Source: Croceicoccus estronivorus (GTDB lineage Bacteria > Pseudomonadota > Alphaproteobacteria > Sphingomonadales > Sphingomonadaceae). Taken from it: 64,000 bases of DNA. Of this stretch, positions 34,996 through 43,875 are shown piece by piece. Every line of letters starts with the position of its first letter. The stretch's first letter is position 1. The stretch lies in the NCBI RefSeq assembly GCF_001625325.1, contig NZ_JRQQ01000001.1, positions 310,001-374,000 on the forward strand, given 5' to 3'. The notes beneath the pieces were generated by a model. It worked only from the letters and a program-made list of their open reading frames with translations. It had not been told where the DNA came from and did no database searches. A program made the position numbers and the translations under genes.

Positions 34996-36195
34996 TCAAG
35001 CCGCAGAGCTGTTGACGCCCATTGACTGAAGGTAACGCTTCACATTGCGCGCCGCCTGGCGCAACCGCTGTTCGTTTTCGACCATGGCGATGCGAACGAA
35101 ACCTTCGCCGTCTTCGCCATAACCCACGCCAGGGGCGACAGCCACTTCCGCATGGGTCAGCAGTTGCTTGGAAAACTCCAGGCTACCCATTTCCATAAGC
35201 TGCGGCGGCAATGGCGCCCAACAGAACATCGACGCCTTGGCCGGCGGGATATCCCAGCCAGCGCGGCCGAAGCTTTCCACGAGCACGTCACGGCGCTTCT
35301 GATAGAGCCGCCGGTTCTTTTCCACGATGTCCTGTGGACCATTGATGGCAGCGCAAGCGGCTGCCTGAATCGGGGTAAACGCGCCATAGTCGATATAGCT
35401 CTTTACCCGCGTCAGCGCGGAAATCAGTTTCTGGTTGCCAACCGCAAAACCCATGCGCCAGCCAGCCATGGAGTAGGTCTTGCTCATCGATGTGAATTCG
35501 ACCGCAACATCCTTGGCGCCCGGCACCTGCAGAATCGAAGGCGTCGGATTACCGTCGTAATAGAGTTCGGAATAGGCAAGGTCGGACAGGATCCAGACCT
35601 TGTTTTCCTTCGCCCAGGCAACCAGCTTTTCGTAGAAAGCCAGATCGACCACTTCGGCCGTCGGATTCGACGGATAGTTGACGATCAGAACGCTAGGGCG
35701 CGGGACAGTGAAGGCCATCGCCTTTTCCAGCGACTCCCAATAACGCTCGTCCGGAGTCGTCGGGATCGAACGAATGGTCGCCCCGGCAATGATGAAGCCG
35801 AACGTATGGATCGGATAACTGGGGTTGGGCGCCAGCACTACGTCGCCGGGTGCTGTAATCGCGGTCGCAAGGCTGGCCAGCCCTTCCTTCGAGCCAAGCG
35901 TAACCACCACTTCGCGTTCGGGATCGAGATCGACTCCGAAACGGCGGGCATAATAATTGGCCTGGGCCCGGCGAAGGCCGGGAATGCCCTTGGACTGGGA
36001 ATAGCCGTGGGCATCCGGTTTCTGCGCGACTTCACACAGCTTGTCGATCACATGCGCAGGTGGCGGAAGGTCAGGATTGCCCATACCGAGGTCGATGATG
36101 TCGCGTCCCGCCTGGCGTGCTGCTGCTCGCATCGCATTGACTTCGGCAATGACATAGGGCGGCAGGCGCTTGATGCGGTAAAACTCGTCTTCCAT
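34996..36195 (-). CDS. alaC: Aminotransferase, alanine-forming (AlaC-like)
   Basis: A 399-residue PLP-dependent class I aminotransferase. It matches E. coli AlaC along its length: RLPPYVIAEV, DLGMGNPDLPPP, HGYSQSKGIPGLRRA, TLGSKEGLASL, PNPSYPIH, the PLP Lys in SMSKTYSMAGWRMGF, and the C-terminal VAVAPGVGYGEDGEGFVRIA. The reaction is glutamate + pyruvate to alanine + 2-oxoglutarate, though some relatives use diaminopimelate. It is a single gene, divergent from phaC across 162 bp that contains a short GCATC-GT-GATGC palindrome (36285-36296). Confidence 0.88.
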   Translation of the reverse strand: MEDEFYRIKRLPPYVIAEVNAMRAAARQAGRDIIDLGMGNPDLPPPAHVIDKLCEVAQKPDAHGYSQSKGIPGLRRAQANYYARRFGVDLDPEREVVVTLGSKEGLASLATAITAPGDVVLAPNPSYPIHTFGFIIAGATIRSIPTTPDERYWESLEKAMAFTVPRPSVLIVNYPSNPTAEVVDLAFYEKLVAWAKENKVWILSDLAYSELYYDGNPTPSILQVPGAKDVAVEFTSMSKTYSMAGWRMGFAVGNQKLISALTRVKSYIDYGAFTPIQAAACAAINGPQDIVEKNRRLYQKRRDVLVESFGRAGWDIPPAKASMFCWAPLPPQLMEMGSLEFSKQLLTHAEVAVAPGVGYGEDGEGFVRIAMVENEQRLRQAARNVKRYLQSMGVNSSAA

Positions 36196-36357
36196 GACCT
36201 CTTGAATCCATTTGCGCCGGCTGGATTGCCGGACGTCCCCGACTCTAGGCGATAAATGCCGTCACGCAAATGGCGTTTCGCCTTGCATCGTGATGCGATC
36301 CACTGCCACATGTCCTTAACAACCACATCGTAATTCCAGCTCAGGCAGAGATATCCG

Positions 36358-38235
36358 ATGGCTGAAAACCAAACCGACATTGGCACACTGGTCAGCCAGA
36401 TGCTTGCGATCCAGGGGGATGCGGCACAGCGCTGGTTCAATCAGATGCTGCCTGAAACGGCACGCAAGCTGCCCGATCCGGGTGACATGGCGGAATGGCT
36501 GGACGTTGCCAGACGGCTGCAGAACATGTGGCTGGAGTTTCAGGAGCAACGCGCGGCGGCAGGCCTGCCCCCCAATCCCTTTGCCGATCCGGGCAAGTGG
36601 ATGCAGATCGCGAGCAAGTTCTATCGCCAATCGCCGCTTGCCGATCCGCAGCAACAGGAAAAGCTGTGGGCCGACGGACTCACACTGTGGGAAAATGTAC
36701 TCGGCCAATACGGCTTGGGATCTGAAACAGAGGGAGAGGGCAACAGGGCGGAGCCCAAGCTGCCACGCGAAGATCGCCGCTTTTCCGATCCCAAATGGCG
36801 CAGCCAGCCCTTCTTCGCCGTTGTCCATCAGACCTATCTGATGATCGCCGAACAAGTCGAAGCGATGGTGGAATCCATCGATGGCCTGTCAGACGAACGC
36901 CGTGAGCAATTGCGGTTCACCACTCGCGTTCTGGTGGAAGCGTTAAGCCCGGCGAATTTCCCGGTGACCAATCCCATGGTTCTCGAACGGACTCTGGAAA
37001 CCAAGGGAGAGAACCTAGTCAAGGGAATGGAGCACCTGCTTGCCGACCTCAAGCGAGGCCAGCTGACACATACGGAAGCCAGTGCGTTCAAATTGGGCGA
37101 GAACATCGCAGCTACGCCTGGTGAAGTGGTTTACCAGACTCCCCTGTTCCAGCTCATCCAGTACAAGCCCACGACAACGGAAGTGCTGCGAACCCCGCTG
37201 GTAATCTTTCCTCCCTGGATCAACCGGTACTACATTCTCGACCTCGCGCCGAAAAAGAGCTTTATCCGCTGGGCCGTCGAGCAAGGGCTGACAGTGTTCA
37301 TCGTGTCCTGGAAATCGGCAGATTCCACTATGGGGGATCTGACGCAGGATGATTACATTCGTGCCCAGATCGAAGCGATCGACTTCGTGCGCAAACGCCT
37401 CAAGGTCCCGTCAGTCCACGCACTCGGCTATTGCGTGGCAGGCACTACTCTGGCTGCGACGCTCGCGGTTCTCGCCCGCCGGGGCCAAGACGACAAGGTG
37501 GCCAGCGCCACTTTCTTCACCGCACAGGTCGATTTCGAGCATGCCGGTGATCTCAAACTCTTCGTCGATGATTTGCAGATCAAGTTCGTCGAGCAACTCA
37601 GCGAGGACGGGTATCTCGATGGCCGCTATCTCGCAGCGGCATTCAACCTGCTGCGCGGACGGGAGCTGATCTGGAACTATGTGGTCAACAACTATCTGCT
37701 GGGCGAAGACTATCCCGCATTCGATCTGCTGTTCTGGAATGGTGATACCACCAATCTGCCCGCACGCTGGCACCAGGAATATCTGCGCGACCTCTATCGC
37801 GACAACAAGCTGGTCATTCCTGACGCGCTAAGCGCCGACGGAACACCCATCGACCTGACCCGGATACACACTCCGGCCTATGTTCAGGCAGGCCGCGAGG
37901 ATCATATCTCGCCAGCCGAAAGCGTGTTCCGCATGACCCGGCACTTGCGCGGACCGATCCGGTTTCTGCTCGCAGGTTCCGGACATATCGCCGGTGTGAT
38001 CAACCCGCCGTCGGCAAAGAAGTACCAGCACTGGACGAATGAAAAGCCATGCGGAACGCTGGAGCAATTCATCGCGGGCGCCACGGAACATCCCGGAAGC
38101 TGGTGGCCGGACTGGATCCAGTGGATCCGCGCGCACGGGGAAGAAACCGTGGCTGCAAAAGGCAAGCGTAACCCCGGCGGCAAAAGCGACAATGTCATCG
38201 AACCGGCCCCCGGCCGGTACGTGATGACGCGCTGA
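36358..38235 (+). CDS. phaC: Class I poly(R)-hydroxyalkanoate synthase
   Basis: A 625-residue PHA synthase that polymerises hydroxyacyl-CoA into storage granules. The alpha/beta-hydrolase domain carries the lipase-like box GYCVAGT with the catalytic Cys, a catalytic Asp in GREDHISPAES and the His in GSGHIAGVIN. The N-terminal 200 residues (NQMLPETARKLPDP onwards) are the usual class I domain. It is slightly longer than the common 590 residues owing to an N-terminal and C-terminal extension. phaA/phaB are not adjacent. The phasin gene follows 118 bp on, separated by its own operator-rich promoter. Confidence 0.93.
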   Translation: MAENQTDIGTLVSQMLAIQGDAAQRWFNQMLPETARKLPDPGDMAEWLDVARRLQNMWLEFQEQRAAAGLPPNPFADPGKWMQIASKFYRQSPLADPQQQEKLWADGLTLWENVLGQYGLGSETEGEGNRAEPKLPREDRRFSDPKWRSQPFFAVVHQTYLMIAEQVEAMVESIDGLSDERREQLRFTTRVLVEALSPANFPVTNPMVLERTLETKGENLVKGMEHLLADLKRGQLTHTEASAFKLGENIAATPGEVVYQTPLFQLIQYKPTTTEVLRTPLVIFPPWINRYYILDLAPKKSFIRWAVEQGLTVFIVSWKSADSTMGDLTQDDYIRAQIEAIDFVRKRLKVPSVHALGYCVAGTTLAATLAVLARRGQDDKVASATFFTAQVDFEHAGDLKLFVDDLQIKFVEQLSEDGYLDGRYLAAAFNLLRGRELIWNYVVNNYLLGEDYPAFDLLFWNGDTTNLPARWHQEYLRDLYRDNKLVIPDALSADGTPIDLTRIHTPAYVQAGREDHISPAESVFRMTRHLRGPIRFLLAGSGHIAGVINPPSAKKYQHWTNEKPCGTLEQFIAGATEHPGSWWPDWIQWIRAHGEETVAAKGKRNPGGKSDNVIEPAPGRYVMTR

Positions 38236-38252
38236 CGGGGCATATATTACAC

Positions 38253-38271
38253 TTTTGTGCACTGCACAAAA
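38253..38271 (+). promoter_or_regulatory. PhaR-like operator upstream of phasin gene
   Basis: A perfect 19-bp palindrome TTTTGTGCA-C-TGCACAAAA. It contains TGC-A-C-T-GCA, matching the TGCRNYGCA core reported for PhaR repressors of phasin genes. It lies just upstream of a -35-like TTGACT (38277-38282). No phaR gene is in the window. Confidence 0.65.
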
Positions 38272-38276
38272 AATGC

Positions 38277-38314
38277 TTGACTTGGCACCTGCAGCGCTTA
38301 CTTTGTGCGATGCA
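38277..38314 (+). promoter_or_regulatory. Phasin promoter with second PhaR-like site
   Basis: A sigma70-like promoter is visible as TTGACT (38277-38282) and TACTTT (38299-38304, 16-bp spacer). A second TGCRNYGCA match, TGCGATGCA, lies at 38306-38314, at or just downstream of the expected start. Two operator cores thus flank the promoter, as expected for repression when no granules are present to titrate PhaR. Confidence 0.55.
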
Positions 38315-38353
38315 ACATAAGTCCTTACGGGGGCGAAAGTGCAAGGAGCAAGT

Positions 38354-39199
38354 ATGCCCGACAACAGCGAAAGCAAAGCCGCCGCCGCCGCGGAAAAAGC
38401 CTATGCCGAAGCCGCCGCGGGCGTGAAGGCCACCGAGGCGGCTAAACCGGAAACTGCCGAACCCGAAGCGGTTTCCGCTCCGGCGCCAGCGAGTCCGGTT
38501 GCCGACGAGAAGCCTGCTCCGGTCAAGGCAACTGCTCCGGCGACGAAAAAACCGGCTGCAGCCAAGAAGGCTCCAACCCGGAAGGCCAGCCCGGCCAAAA
38601 AGCCGGCGCCAAAGGCGGCCCCTGCCAAGCCCGCGGCGAAAGCACCGGTTAAAAAGCCTGCTCCGGCGGCCCGCAAAGCCAAGCCCACCGCACCCAAGAC
38701 CGCTGTCAAAGCAGCTGAACCCGTACTGACCATCCCCCAACTCAAGGAAAAGATCATGTCCACCGCCAGCAAGAAGAAAGACTTCCCGAAAATGTTCGAA
38801 AGCGCTGTGACCTCCGTAAAGGCGAAAGCCAAGGAAGCCTATGACAAGGGCACTGCAGTGGCCGGTGAAATGGGCACCCTGTCCAAGGGCAACATCGAAG
38901 CCGTCGTGGAATCGAGCAAGATTTTTGCTTCGGGCATGAAAGACATCGGTGCCGATTGCGTGACCGAGACCAAGGGCGCTTACGAAACCGCCACCGGCGA
39001 TTTCAAGAAGCTGGCGTCGATCAAGTCGCCGACCGAGCTGTTCCAGCTGCAAGGCGAACTTATGCGCCGCAACTTCGACAGCGCGGTGGCTTTCGGCTCC
39101 AAGGAAACCGAAAAACTGGTGAAGCTCACCAATGATACATTCGCGCCGATTTCGACTCGCGTCAGCCTGATGGTCGACAAGATCTCCAAGGCTGCCTGA
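38354..39199 (+). CDS. Phasin with Ala/Lys/Pro-rich histone-like N-terminal region
   Basis: A 281-residue granule-associated protein. Residues 1-125 are low-complexity: an acidic/Ala part then a stretch built of KKPAAAKKAP-like units resembling histone H1 tails. Residues 135-281 are a Phasin_2-type helical domain (FESAVTSVKAKAKEAYDKGTA, FQLQGELMRRNFDSAV). Pseudomonas PhaF joins the same two parts in the opposite order and links granules to DNA. The ATG at 38354 has AAGGAG upstream. A second in-frame ATG at 38756 with AAGGA 7 nt upstream could make a plain 147-residue phasin from the same message. Regulation is likely by PhaR through two flanking sites. Confidence 0.85.
   Translation: MPDNSESKAAAAAEKAYAEAAAGVKATEAAKPETAEPEAVSAPAPASPVADEKPAPVKATAPATKKPAAAKKAPTRKASPAKKPAPKAAPAKPAAKAPVKKPAPAARKAKPTAPKTAVKAAEPVLTIPQLKEKIMSTASKKKDFPKMFESAVTSVKAKAKEAYDKGTAVAGEMGTLSKGNIEAVVESSKIFASGMKDIGADCVTETKGAYETATGDFKKLASIKSPTELFQLQGELMRRNFDSAVAFGSKETEKLVKLTNDTFAPISTRVSLMVDKISKAA
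38744..38758 (+). promoter_or_regulatory. Internal ribosome site and start codon within phasin gene
   Basis: AAGGA at 38744-38748 is followed after 7 nt by an in-frame ATG at 38756-38758, exactly at the junction of the Lys/Pro-rich region and the phasin domain. The encoded N-terminus MSTASKKKDFPKMFE looks like a normal phasin start. Use of this start is inferred from sequence. Confidence 0.5.
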
Positions 39200-39252
39200 A
39201 ACTGATTTCATACCGCGCCGGGTCTCCTCTCCTCTCCCCCGGTGCTCAAGCG

Positions 39253-39290
39253 ACGGGCCGGACAGCAACTGCTGCCCGGCCCGTTCTCTA
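39253..39290 (+). terminator. Terminator after phasin gene
   Basis: Stem ACGGGCCGG (39253-39261) / CCGGCCCGT (39276-39284) followed by TCTCT, about 54 bp past the phasin stop and just before clpS. Confidence 0.7.
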
Positions 39291-39355
39291 TCCAATTTGC
39301 CTTTTTGGCTCTTCCGAGCTTGCGACGAGCCACTCCGATACGATATTCTGCGGCG

Positions 39356-39733
39356 ATGACAATCAAGCATGCCTTGCCCCACACCGATCCCCGCCTGCGC
39401 ATTCGCGCTGGCGAAAACGATGATTCCCAGGAAGGGGATGGTCAGGTCGGCATCGCCACAAAGACACGCGCCAAGCCAAAAAAGCCAAGCCAATTCAAAG
39501 TTTTACTTCTAAACGACGATTACACTCCAATGGAATTTGTCGTCATGGTGCTCAAACGCTTCTTCCACATGGATCTGGAGCAGGCGACCAGAGTGATGCT
39601 CCATGTGCATCAGAGAGGCGTTGGCGTCTGCGGCATATTTCCATACGAAATTGCCGAGACCAAAGTGAACCAGGTGATGGATTTCGCACGTCAGAACCAG
39701 CATCCGTTGCAATGCACATTGGAAAAAGCCTGA
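39356..39733 (+). CDS. clpS: ATP-dependent Clp protease adaptor ClpS
   Basis: A 125-residue N-degron adaptor for ClpAP. The core is complete: [23 protein letters not shown] (degron-binding pocket), then [24 protein letters not shown] with the His, and [17 protein letters not shown] polar N-terminal extension of about 47 residues (with SQEGDGQV and [10 protein letters not shown]) is longer than in E. coli, as common in alphaproteobacteria. The ATG at 39356 is the first that yields a sensible N-terminus. clpA is not in the window. Confidence 0.93.
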   Translation: MTIKHALPHTDPRLRIRAGENDDSQEGDGQVGIATKTRAKPKKPSQFKVLLLNDDYTPMEFVVMVLKRFFHMDLEQATRVMLHVHQRGVGVCGIFPYEIAETKVNQVMDFARQNQHPLQCTLEKA

Positions 39734-39902
39734 CAGGGGAGACAGAAAATCCCCGTGCGGTCGCATGCCTCCTTTACCAAGTCCACTGCCCCGCCAGCAT
39801 GGAAGTTCCGATGTGCTGTAAAACGCACATGACCTTGGCCGGATCCCGCGCTATAGGCCGGACGAACAAGACTTTCCCGTCAGCGCAATCACGGCCAACC
39901 GC

Positions 39903-41129
39903 TTGAAATCCCTGACCGCCATTGATCGTTACATCCTGAAGGCGACGCTCGTGCCGATGATTTCGGTCTTCGTCATCGCCGCATCCCTTCTGGTGCTCGA
40001 CAAGATGTTGCGGCTGTTCGATTTCGTGGCAGTCGAAGGCGGTCCGGTCAGTGTGGTGTTCAAAATGCTGGCGAACCTGCTGCCGGAATATGCCAGCCTG
40101 GCTATTCCGCTCGGCCTGATGCTCGGCATTCTGCTCGCCTTTCGGAAGCTGGCTGTCAGCAGCGAACTCGACGTGCTCCGCGCAGTGGGTCTGGGCTACA
40201 ATCGCCTGCTCCGCGTGCCTTACATGCTGACATTTGCCCTGGCATTCGTGAACCTTCTGATTGTCGGCTTTGTCCAACCTTATTCACGCTATTATTACGA
40301 GCAAATGCAGTTCCAGTTGCGATCGGGCGCGTTGGGTGCGTCGATCAAGGTCGGTGAATTCACGACCCTGAAGGATCGCATGGCCCTGCGGATAGAGCGA
40401 AGCGAGGACAACGGCACCAGGCTGATCGGAGTTTTCGCGCGGATCGCCAACAAGAAAGGACAGGTGCTGTCCATTTCGGCACGTGAGGGACGCTTCCTCG
40501 CCACGGAGGACAGCCGCGATACCATTATCCTGCGCCTGATTGACGGCACGATCATACAGGACACGCCCAGTTCTCCGCCACGCGTGCTCAGCTTCACTGC
40601 TCACGATCTGCCGATCGACTTGCCCAAGATCGAGGAATTTCGCGCCCGCGGGCAAAAGGAGCGCGAATATATCCTGCCCGAACTGCTCAGGATGGGCTGG
40701 AATGACGAGCTGCCGCAGGAAAAGCGCAACCAGAGTCTGGCCAGCCTCAATTACCGCATGGTGGAAGTGGTAATGATGCTGCTGTTGCCCTTGCTCGCCC
40801 TCGCCCTGGCGATACCCCCGAAACGATCGACATCGGCGCTCGGGGTCTTTGTTTCGATCGTGATGGTGGTCGCCTATCATAAGGTGAACCAATACGGAGA
40901 GGATGTCGCCGGTCTGGGCCTTGTCCATCCCTTCGTCGCCCTTTGGGGGCCGTTCTTCATCTTCGCTGCCCTGATTCTATGGATGTACTACCGCGTTGCC
41001 TTCGTCCCCGGCGGGCAGGCGATCGGGGCTCTGGAAACTGTTTATGCCAAGCTGGCCAGCAAGCTGAAACGCTTCTCACGTCAGCATCGGCGAGCCATGC
41101 AGGCACGAAAGGCGGCGCATGCGCCTTGA
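39903..41129 (+). CDS. lptF: LPS export permease LptF
   Basis: A 408-residue inner membrane subunit of the LptB2FG transporter that moves LPS toward the outer membrane. It has the expected three N-terminal membrane segments (about residues 12-125), a large periplasmic jellyroll domain (about 130-270), and three C-terminal segments. A TTG start at 39903 gives the normal IDRYILKATLVPMISVF N-terminus; no in-frame ATG precedes it and no clear ribosome site is seen, so expression may be modest. The last 11 bp overlap lptG. Confidence 0.9.
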   Translation: MKSLTAIDRYILKATLVPMISVFVIAASLLVLDKMLRLFDFVAVEGGPVSVVFKMLANLLPEYASLAIPLGLMLGILLAFRKLAVSSELDVLRAVGLGYNRLLRVPYMLTFALAFVNLLIVGFVQPYSRYYYEQMQFQLRSGALGASIKVGEFTTLKDRMALRIERSEDNGTRLIGVFARIANKKGQVLSISAREGRFLATEDSRDTIILRLIDGTIIQDTPSSPPRVLSFTAHDLPIDLPKIEEFRARGQKEREYILPELLRMGWNDELPQEKRNQSLASLNYRMVEVVMMLLLPLLALALAIPPKRSTSALGVFVSIVMVVAYHKVNQYGEDVAGLGLVHPFVALWGPFFIFAALILWMYYRVAFVPGGQAIGALETVYAKLASKLKRFSRQHRRAMQARKAAHAP

Positions 41130-42216
41130 TTTCTTCCCATCCCGTTCGCTGACGACTTACCTGGCGCGGACCTTCATTGTCCGTATTCTGGCTGTGCTCG
41201 TCATGCTCGTACTGGTGCTCCAGATGCTCGACCTTTTGAGCGAGAGCGGGAAAATCCTCGAATACCCGGGCAATGGCGAGGCGCAGTTGTGGACTTATGT
41301 CACACTGCGCATTCCCCAGCTCATCGCGCGCTTCCTGCCCTATTCGGTTTTGCTGGCCACAATCATCACACTCGCCACGCTTAACCAGAACAGCGAAGTC
41401 ATCGCGATGAAGGCCGCGGGGATGTCTGCCCATCAGATTCTCGCGCCGCTCGTATTGACAGCAATGATCGTGTCCGTCCTGAGCTTCGCTTTCAACGAGC
41501 GGGTCGTCACCCGGTCCACCTCGACACTCGATGCGTGGGAGAAACAGGATTACGGGCCGGTGCCAAAAGATTCCGGTGTCCGCGCCAATGTCTATTTTCG
41601 CGATGGCGACAATATCCTCACCGCTGCCCGTTTGACCGGACAGGATAGCGAGATGCGGATGGACGAAGTCACCTGGTACCGCCGTAATGCACAAGGCATC
41701 ATACTACAGCAAGTCCGAGCGCCTTACGCGACTTACTCCACGCCCGGCTGGCGGCTGGCCGACCCTGTCAGCTTCGATGTCCAAACCGCAGAGCAGAAGT
41801 CCATCGAGCCGCTGGTAATTGCCCCCGAACTCACCCCAAAGCGAATATCACTCACAGGGGTTGATGCGGATGGTGAAAGCATCGTCACCCTGTTCAAGTC
41901 CATACGCAGGCTCGACGCCGCCGGGCGGCATACTACGGAATTGCGTGGTGCATGGTGGCACAAGATTTCCGGCCCGCTGTCTGCGGCTCTCATGCCCTTG
42001 CTTGGCGCAGTAGCCGCCTTCGGCCTCGCCCGGTCGGGCCAGCTATTCGTCCGTGCGGTAATCGGCATGGCGTTAGGCTTCGCCTATTTCGTGGTTGACA
42101 ACGCCGCCATGGCCATGGGCAATTTCGGGGGCTATCCTCCCCTGCTGGCCGCATGGGCCCCATTCATGCTGTTCCTGCTCGTCGGTGAAACCGTACTGAT
42201 CCGCACGGAGGAATAG
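41119..42216 (+). CDS. lptG: LPS export permease LptG
   Basis: A 365-residue partner of LptF with the same layout: membrane segments near residues 12-110, periplasmic jellyroll in the middle and three membrane segments at the end (SGPLSAALMPLLGAVAAFGL to LLAAWAPFMLFLLVGETVLI). N-terminal SRSLTTYLARTF and MKAAGMSAHQI match the LptG coupling-helix pattern. It overlaps lptF by 11 bp, so the pair is coupled. LptB and other Lpt genes are not in this window. Confidence 0.92.
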   Translation: MRLDFFPSRSLTTYLARTFIVRILAVLVMLVLVLQMLDLLSESGKILEYPGNGEAQLWTYVTLRIPQLIARFLPYSVLLATIITLATLNQNSEVIAMKAAGMSAHQILAPLVLTAMIVSVLSFAFNERVVTRSTSTLDAWEKQDYGPVPKDSGVRANVYFRDGDNILTAARLTGQDSEMRMDEVTWYRRNAQGIILQQVRAPYATYSTPGWRLADPVSFDVQTAEQKSIEPLVIAPELTPKRISLTGVDADGESIVTLFKSIRRLDAAGRHTTELRGAWWHKISGPLSAALMPLLGAVAAFGLARSGQLFVRAVIGMALGFAYFVVDNAAMAMGNFGGYPPLLAAWAPFMLFLLVGETVLIRTEE

Positions 42217-42223
42217 GGATCTG

Positions 42224-42248
42224 GGAACAGGTGGATGGCAGAAACGTA
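42224..42248 (+). promoter_or_regulatory. EcfG-like promoter before small lipoprotein
   Basis: GGAAC (42224-42228), a 16-bp spacer and CGTA (42245-42248) differ from the alphaproteobacterial general-stress promoter GGAAC-N16-CGTT by one base. It lies 36 bp upstream of the lipoprotein start codon, a natural distance. Confidence 0.5.
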
Positions 42249-42283
42249 AAATTGCGGAAACACCTTACCAAGGAGAGTTCTCG

Positions 42284-42511
42284 ATGAAGAAACTTGCCAT
42301 TTGCGCCCTCACCGCTTCAGGCTTGCTCGCTCTCGCTGCATGCGGAAGCCAGGATGCGCCAAGCGCACCTGAAGGTACGACTGTCGAACAGGGTGAAGAC
42401 TGGACGGCCAAACCGGATGAAGGCGTGGATGTCACGCTGCCGGAAACGCCTGTGACTGACGAAAATGTGCCTGCCACAGAGGAAAGCAGCGAAACCGCTC
42501 CGGCCGAATAA
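42284..42511 (+). CDS. Small lipoprotein
   Basis: A 75-residue lipoprotein: signal MKKLAICALTASGLLALAAC with a perfect LAAC lipobox, then an acidic, Pro/Thr/Glu-rich unstructured tail with no domain. AAGGAGA lies 9 nt before the ATG. An EcfG-like promoter lies just upstream, so stress induction is suggested; small lipoproteins of the entericidin type are often in this regulon. A terminator-like hairpin follows. Confidence 0.8.
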   Translation: MKKLAICALTASGLLALAACGSQDAPSAPEGTTVEQGEDWTAKPDEGVDVTLPETPVTDENVPATEESSETAPAE

Positions 42512-42526
42512 TCCGACGTCCTGATG

Positions 42527-42551
42527 CGGCGGGGGCTTATACCCCCCGCCG
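42527..42551 (+). terminator. Hairpin after small lipoprotein
   Basis: Stem CGGCGGGGG (42527-42535) / CCCCCGCCG with loop near 42536-42541, about 16 bp after the lipoprotein stop. The T tract is weak. It lies before the convergent desaturase stop. Confidence 0.55.
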
Positions 42552-42594
42552 GATTGGCAGGCATCAAGTCCGCAGGCACACCTTGACGTTGTGG

Positions 42595-43686
42595 CTAGCG
42601 AGTTCCTGAGTGCATAGTGTTACGTGCAAGTCGGCCAATCAGGATGAACAGGCCTGAATGGCTTGCCTGACCATAAGTCGAGCCGGCCCCCAGATGTGCC
42701 TGCAGCCGCCGGTGCGCTTCACCCAGCGCATGATAAGGGACGCTCGGCAGCAAGTGGTGCAAGGCGTGATAGCGCAGGCCCACCGGCGCCCAGAGCGGAG
42801 TAAGCACGGCCGGTGGCGGAACGTTCACGGAATCCAAGTACTGCGCCGTCACCGTCATCGCCTCCCCTTCATTCTCCCACAAGTGCGCCACCAGCGTGCG
42901 CAGCTGATTAAGAACCGCTGTTCCCGCCACAACTGCAAGAGCGATCGCCAATGGGCGCCAGCCGATGAAGGCCACACTTCCCAACAGCGCAATGGCCCAA
43001 ACGCTAGCCCCGAGCTCCTGCCAGAAAACCATCCGCTTGAACGCACCTTCCGGCGCACGCCGACGGAAATCCGGGTTGATCGAAAGGGCCGAGAAACGTT
43101 GCCAGACATAGCGCCTTAACGGCGGGATGACCGCACCCAGCGGCGTCAGGATCGCGAAGCGGAACAACAAGGCTGGCGGAGCGAGAACCGCCAGAAACAG
43201 GAACACCGGAAGCGACCAGGGCTTCATCAGAGCCAAGGGCAGATATTCCGGATCATCGGCAGTCCCATAGCGCGTCCTCGCGTGATGCAACGTATGCACG
43301 CCTTCATACATGAATGACGGCGTCAGCAGCGGAATCCCGACCATCAGATTCCAGACGAACCTGAAACCCGGCAATGCGTCACGGTGAATGTGGGTCAGTT
43401 CATGGATGAAAAGCAGCGCACGATAGAGAGCGACGGCAGCCAGAACCCCCAACCCCACGGCCAATGCCGTGTTGCCCGTCAGGATCGCACCTGCCAAGGC
43501 GGCATAGCCCACAATCGCCGACAGCAGCATGTCAGGCCAATATATTTCGGGCCGGGCAGCCGAAATGTCGCGAGTCAGTTCAACGGCGGCGCGCAACATT
43601 TCCATATCGTCCGGAATCGCAACGCGCTTTGCCCCTGCGGAGACAGGCGCTGACACAGGAACATCAATGGTTTCATGGGCTGTCAT
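42595..43686 (-). CDS. Membrane fatty acid desaturase family protein
   Basis: A 363-residue di-iron membrane desaturase or hydroxylase. The three His boxes are present: HELTH, HTLHHAR and HALHH, with hydrophobic segments between them (DMLLSAIVGYAALAGAIL, LMVGIPLL, PWSLPVFLFLAVLAPPALL). I use the ATG at 43686; the frame is open further upstream. Its product could desaturate fatty acids or hydroxylate a lipid. The divergent gene encodes a GNAT-fold acyltransferase-like protein, so a lipid-related role for the pair is suggested but not shown. Confidence 0.85.
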   Translation of the reverse strand: MTAHETIDVPVSAPVSAGAKRVAIPDDMEMLRAAVELTRDISAARPEIYWPDMLLSAIVGYAALAGAILTGNTALAVGLGVLAAVALYRALLFIHELTHIHRDALPGFRFVWNLMVGIPLLTPSFMYEGVHTLHHARTRYGTADDPEYLPLALMKPWSLPVFLFLAVLAPPALLFRFAILTPLGAVIPPLRRYVWQRFSALSINPDFRRRAPEGAFKRMVFWQELGASVWAIALLGSVAFIGWRPLAIALAVVAGTAVLNQLRTLVAHLWENEGEAMTVTAQYLDSVNVPPPAVLTPLWAPVGLRYHALHHLLPSVPYHALGEAHRRLQAHLGAGSTYGQASHSGLFILIGRLARNTMHSGTR

Positions 43687-43875
43687 GAGATCGTCCCGAT
43701 ATGACCTTCTTACAGGGCTCTTCACGAAGCCCCCTGCCTCAAAATCGTGGCAGCAACATGTCCGCACACCAGACATGATGCGCCACACCCGGCTTGACAA
43801 GTCACCAGCACCATACGCAGTGCTGCTTCATTCCCCGATCAGCCAAGCTGATTTCCGTTGAACAAAGGCACATTC

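Noticed and set aside
36285-36296. GCATC-GT-GATGC palindrome between alaC and phaC
   Set aside because: Short and found often by chance; it does not match the PhaR core and no regulator is linked to it.
38500-38720. Apparent repeat array (KPA-like units)
   Set aside because: It is low-complexity coding sequence of the phasin, with varied codons, not a DNA repeat or CRISPR.
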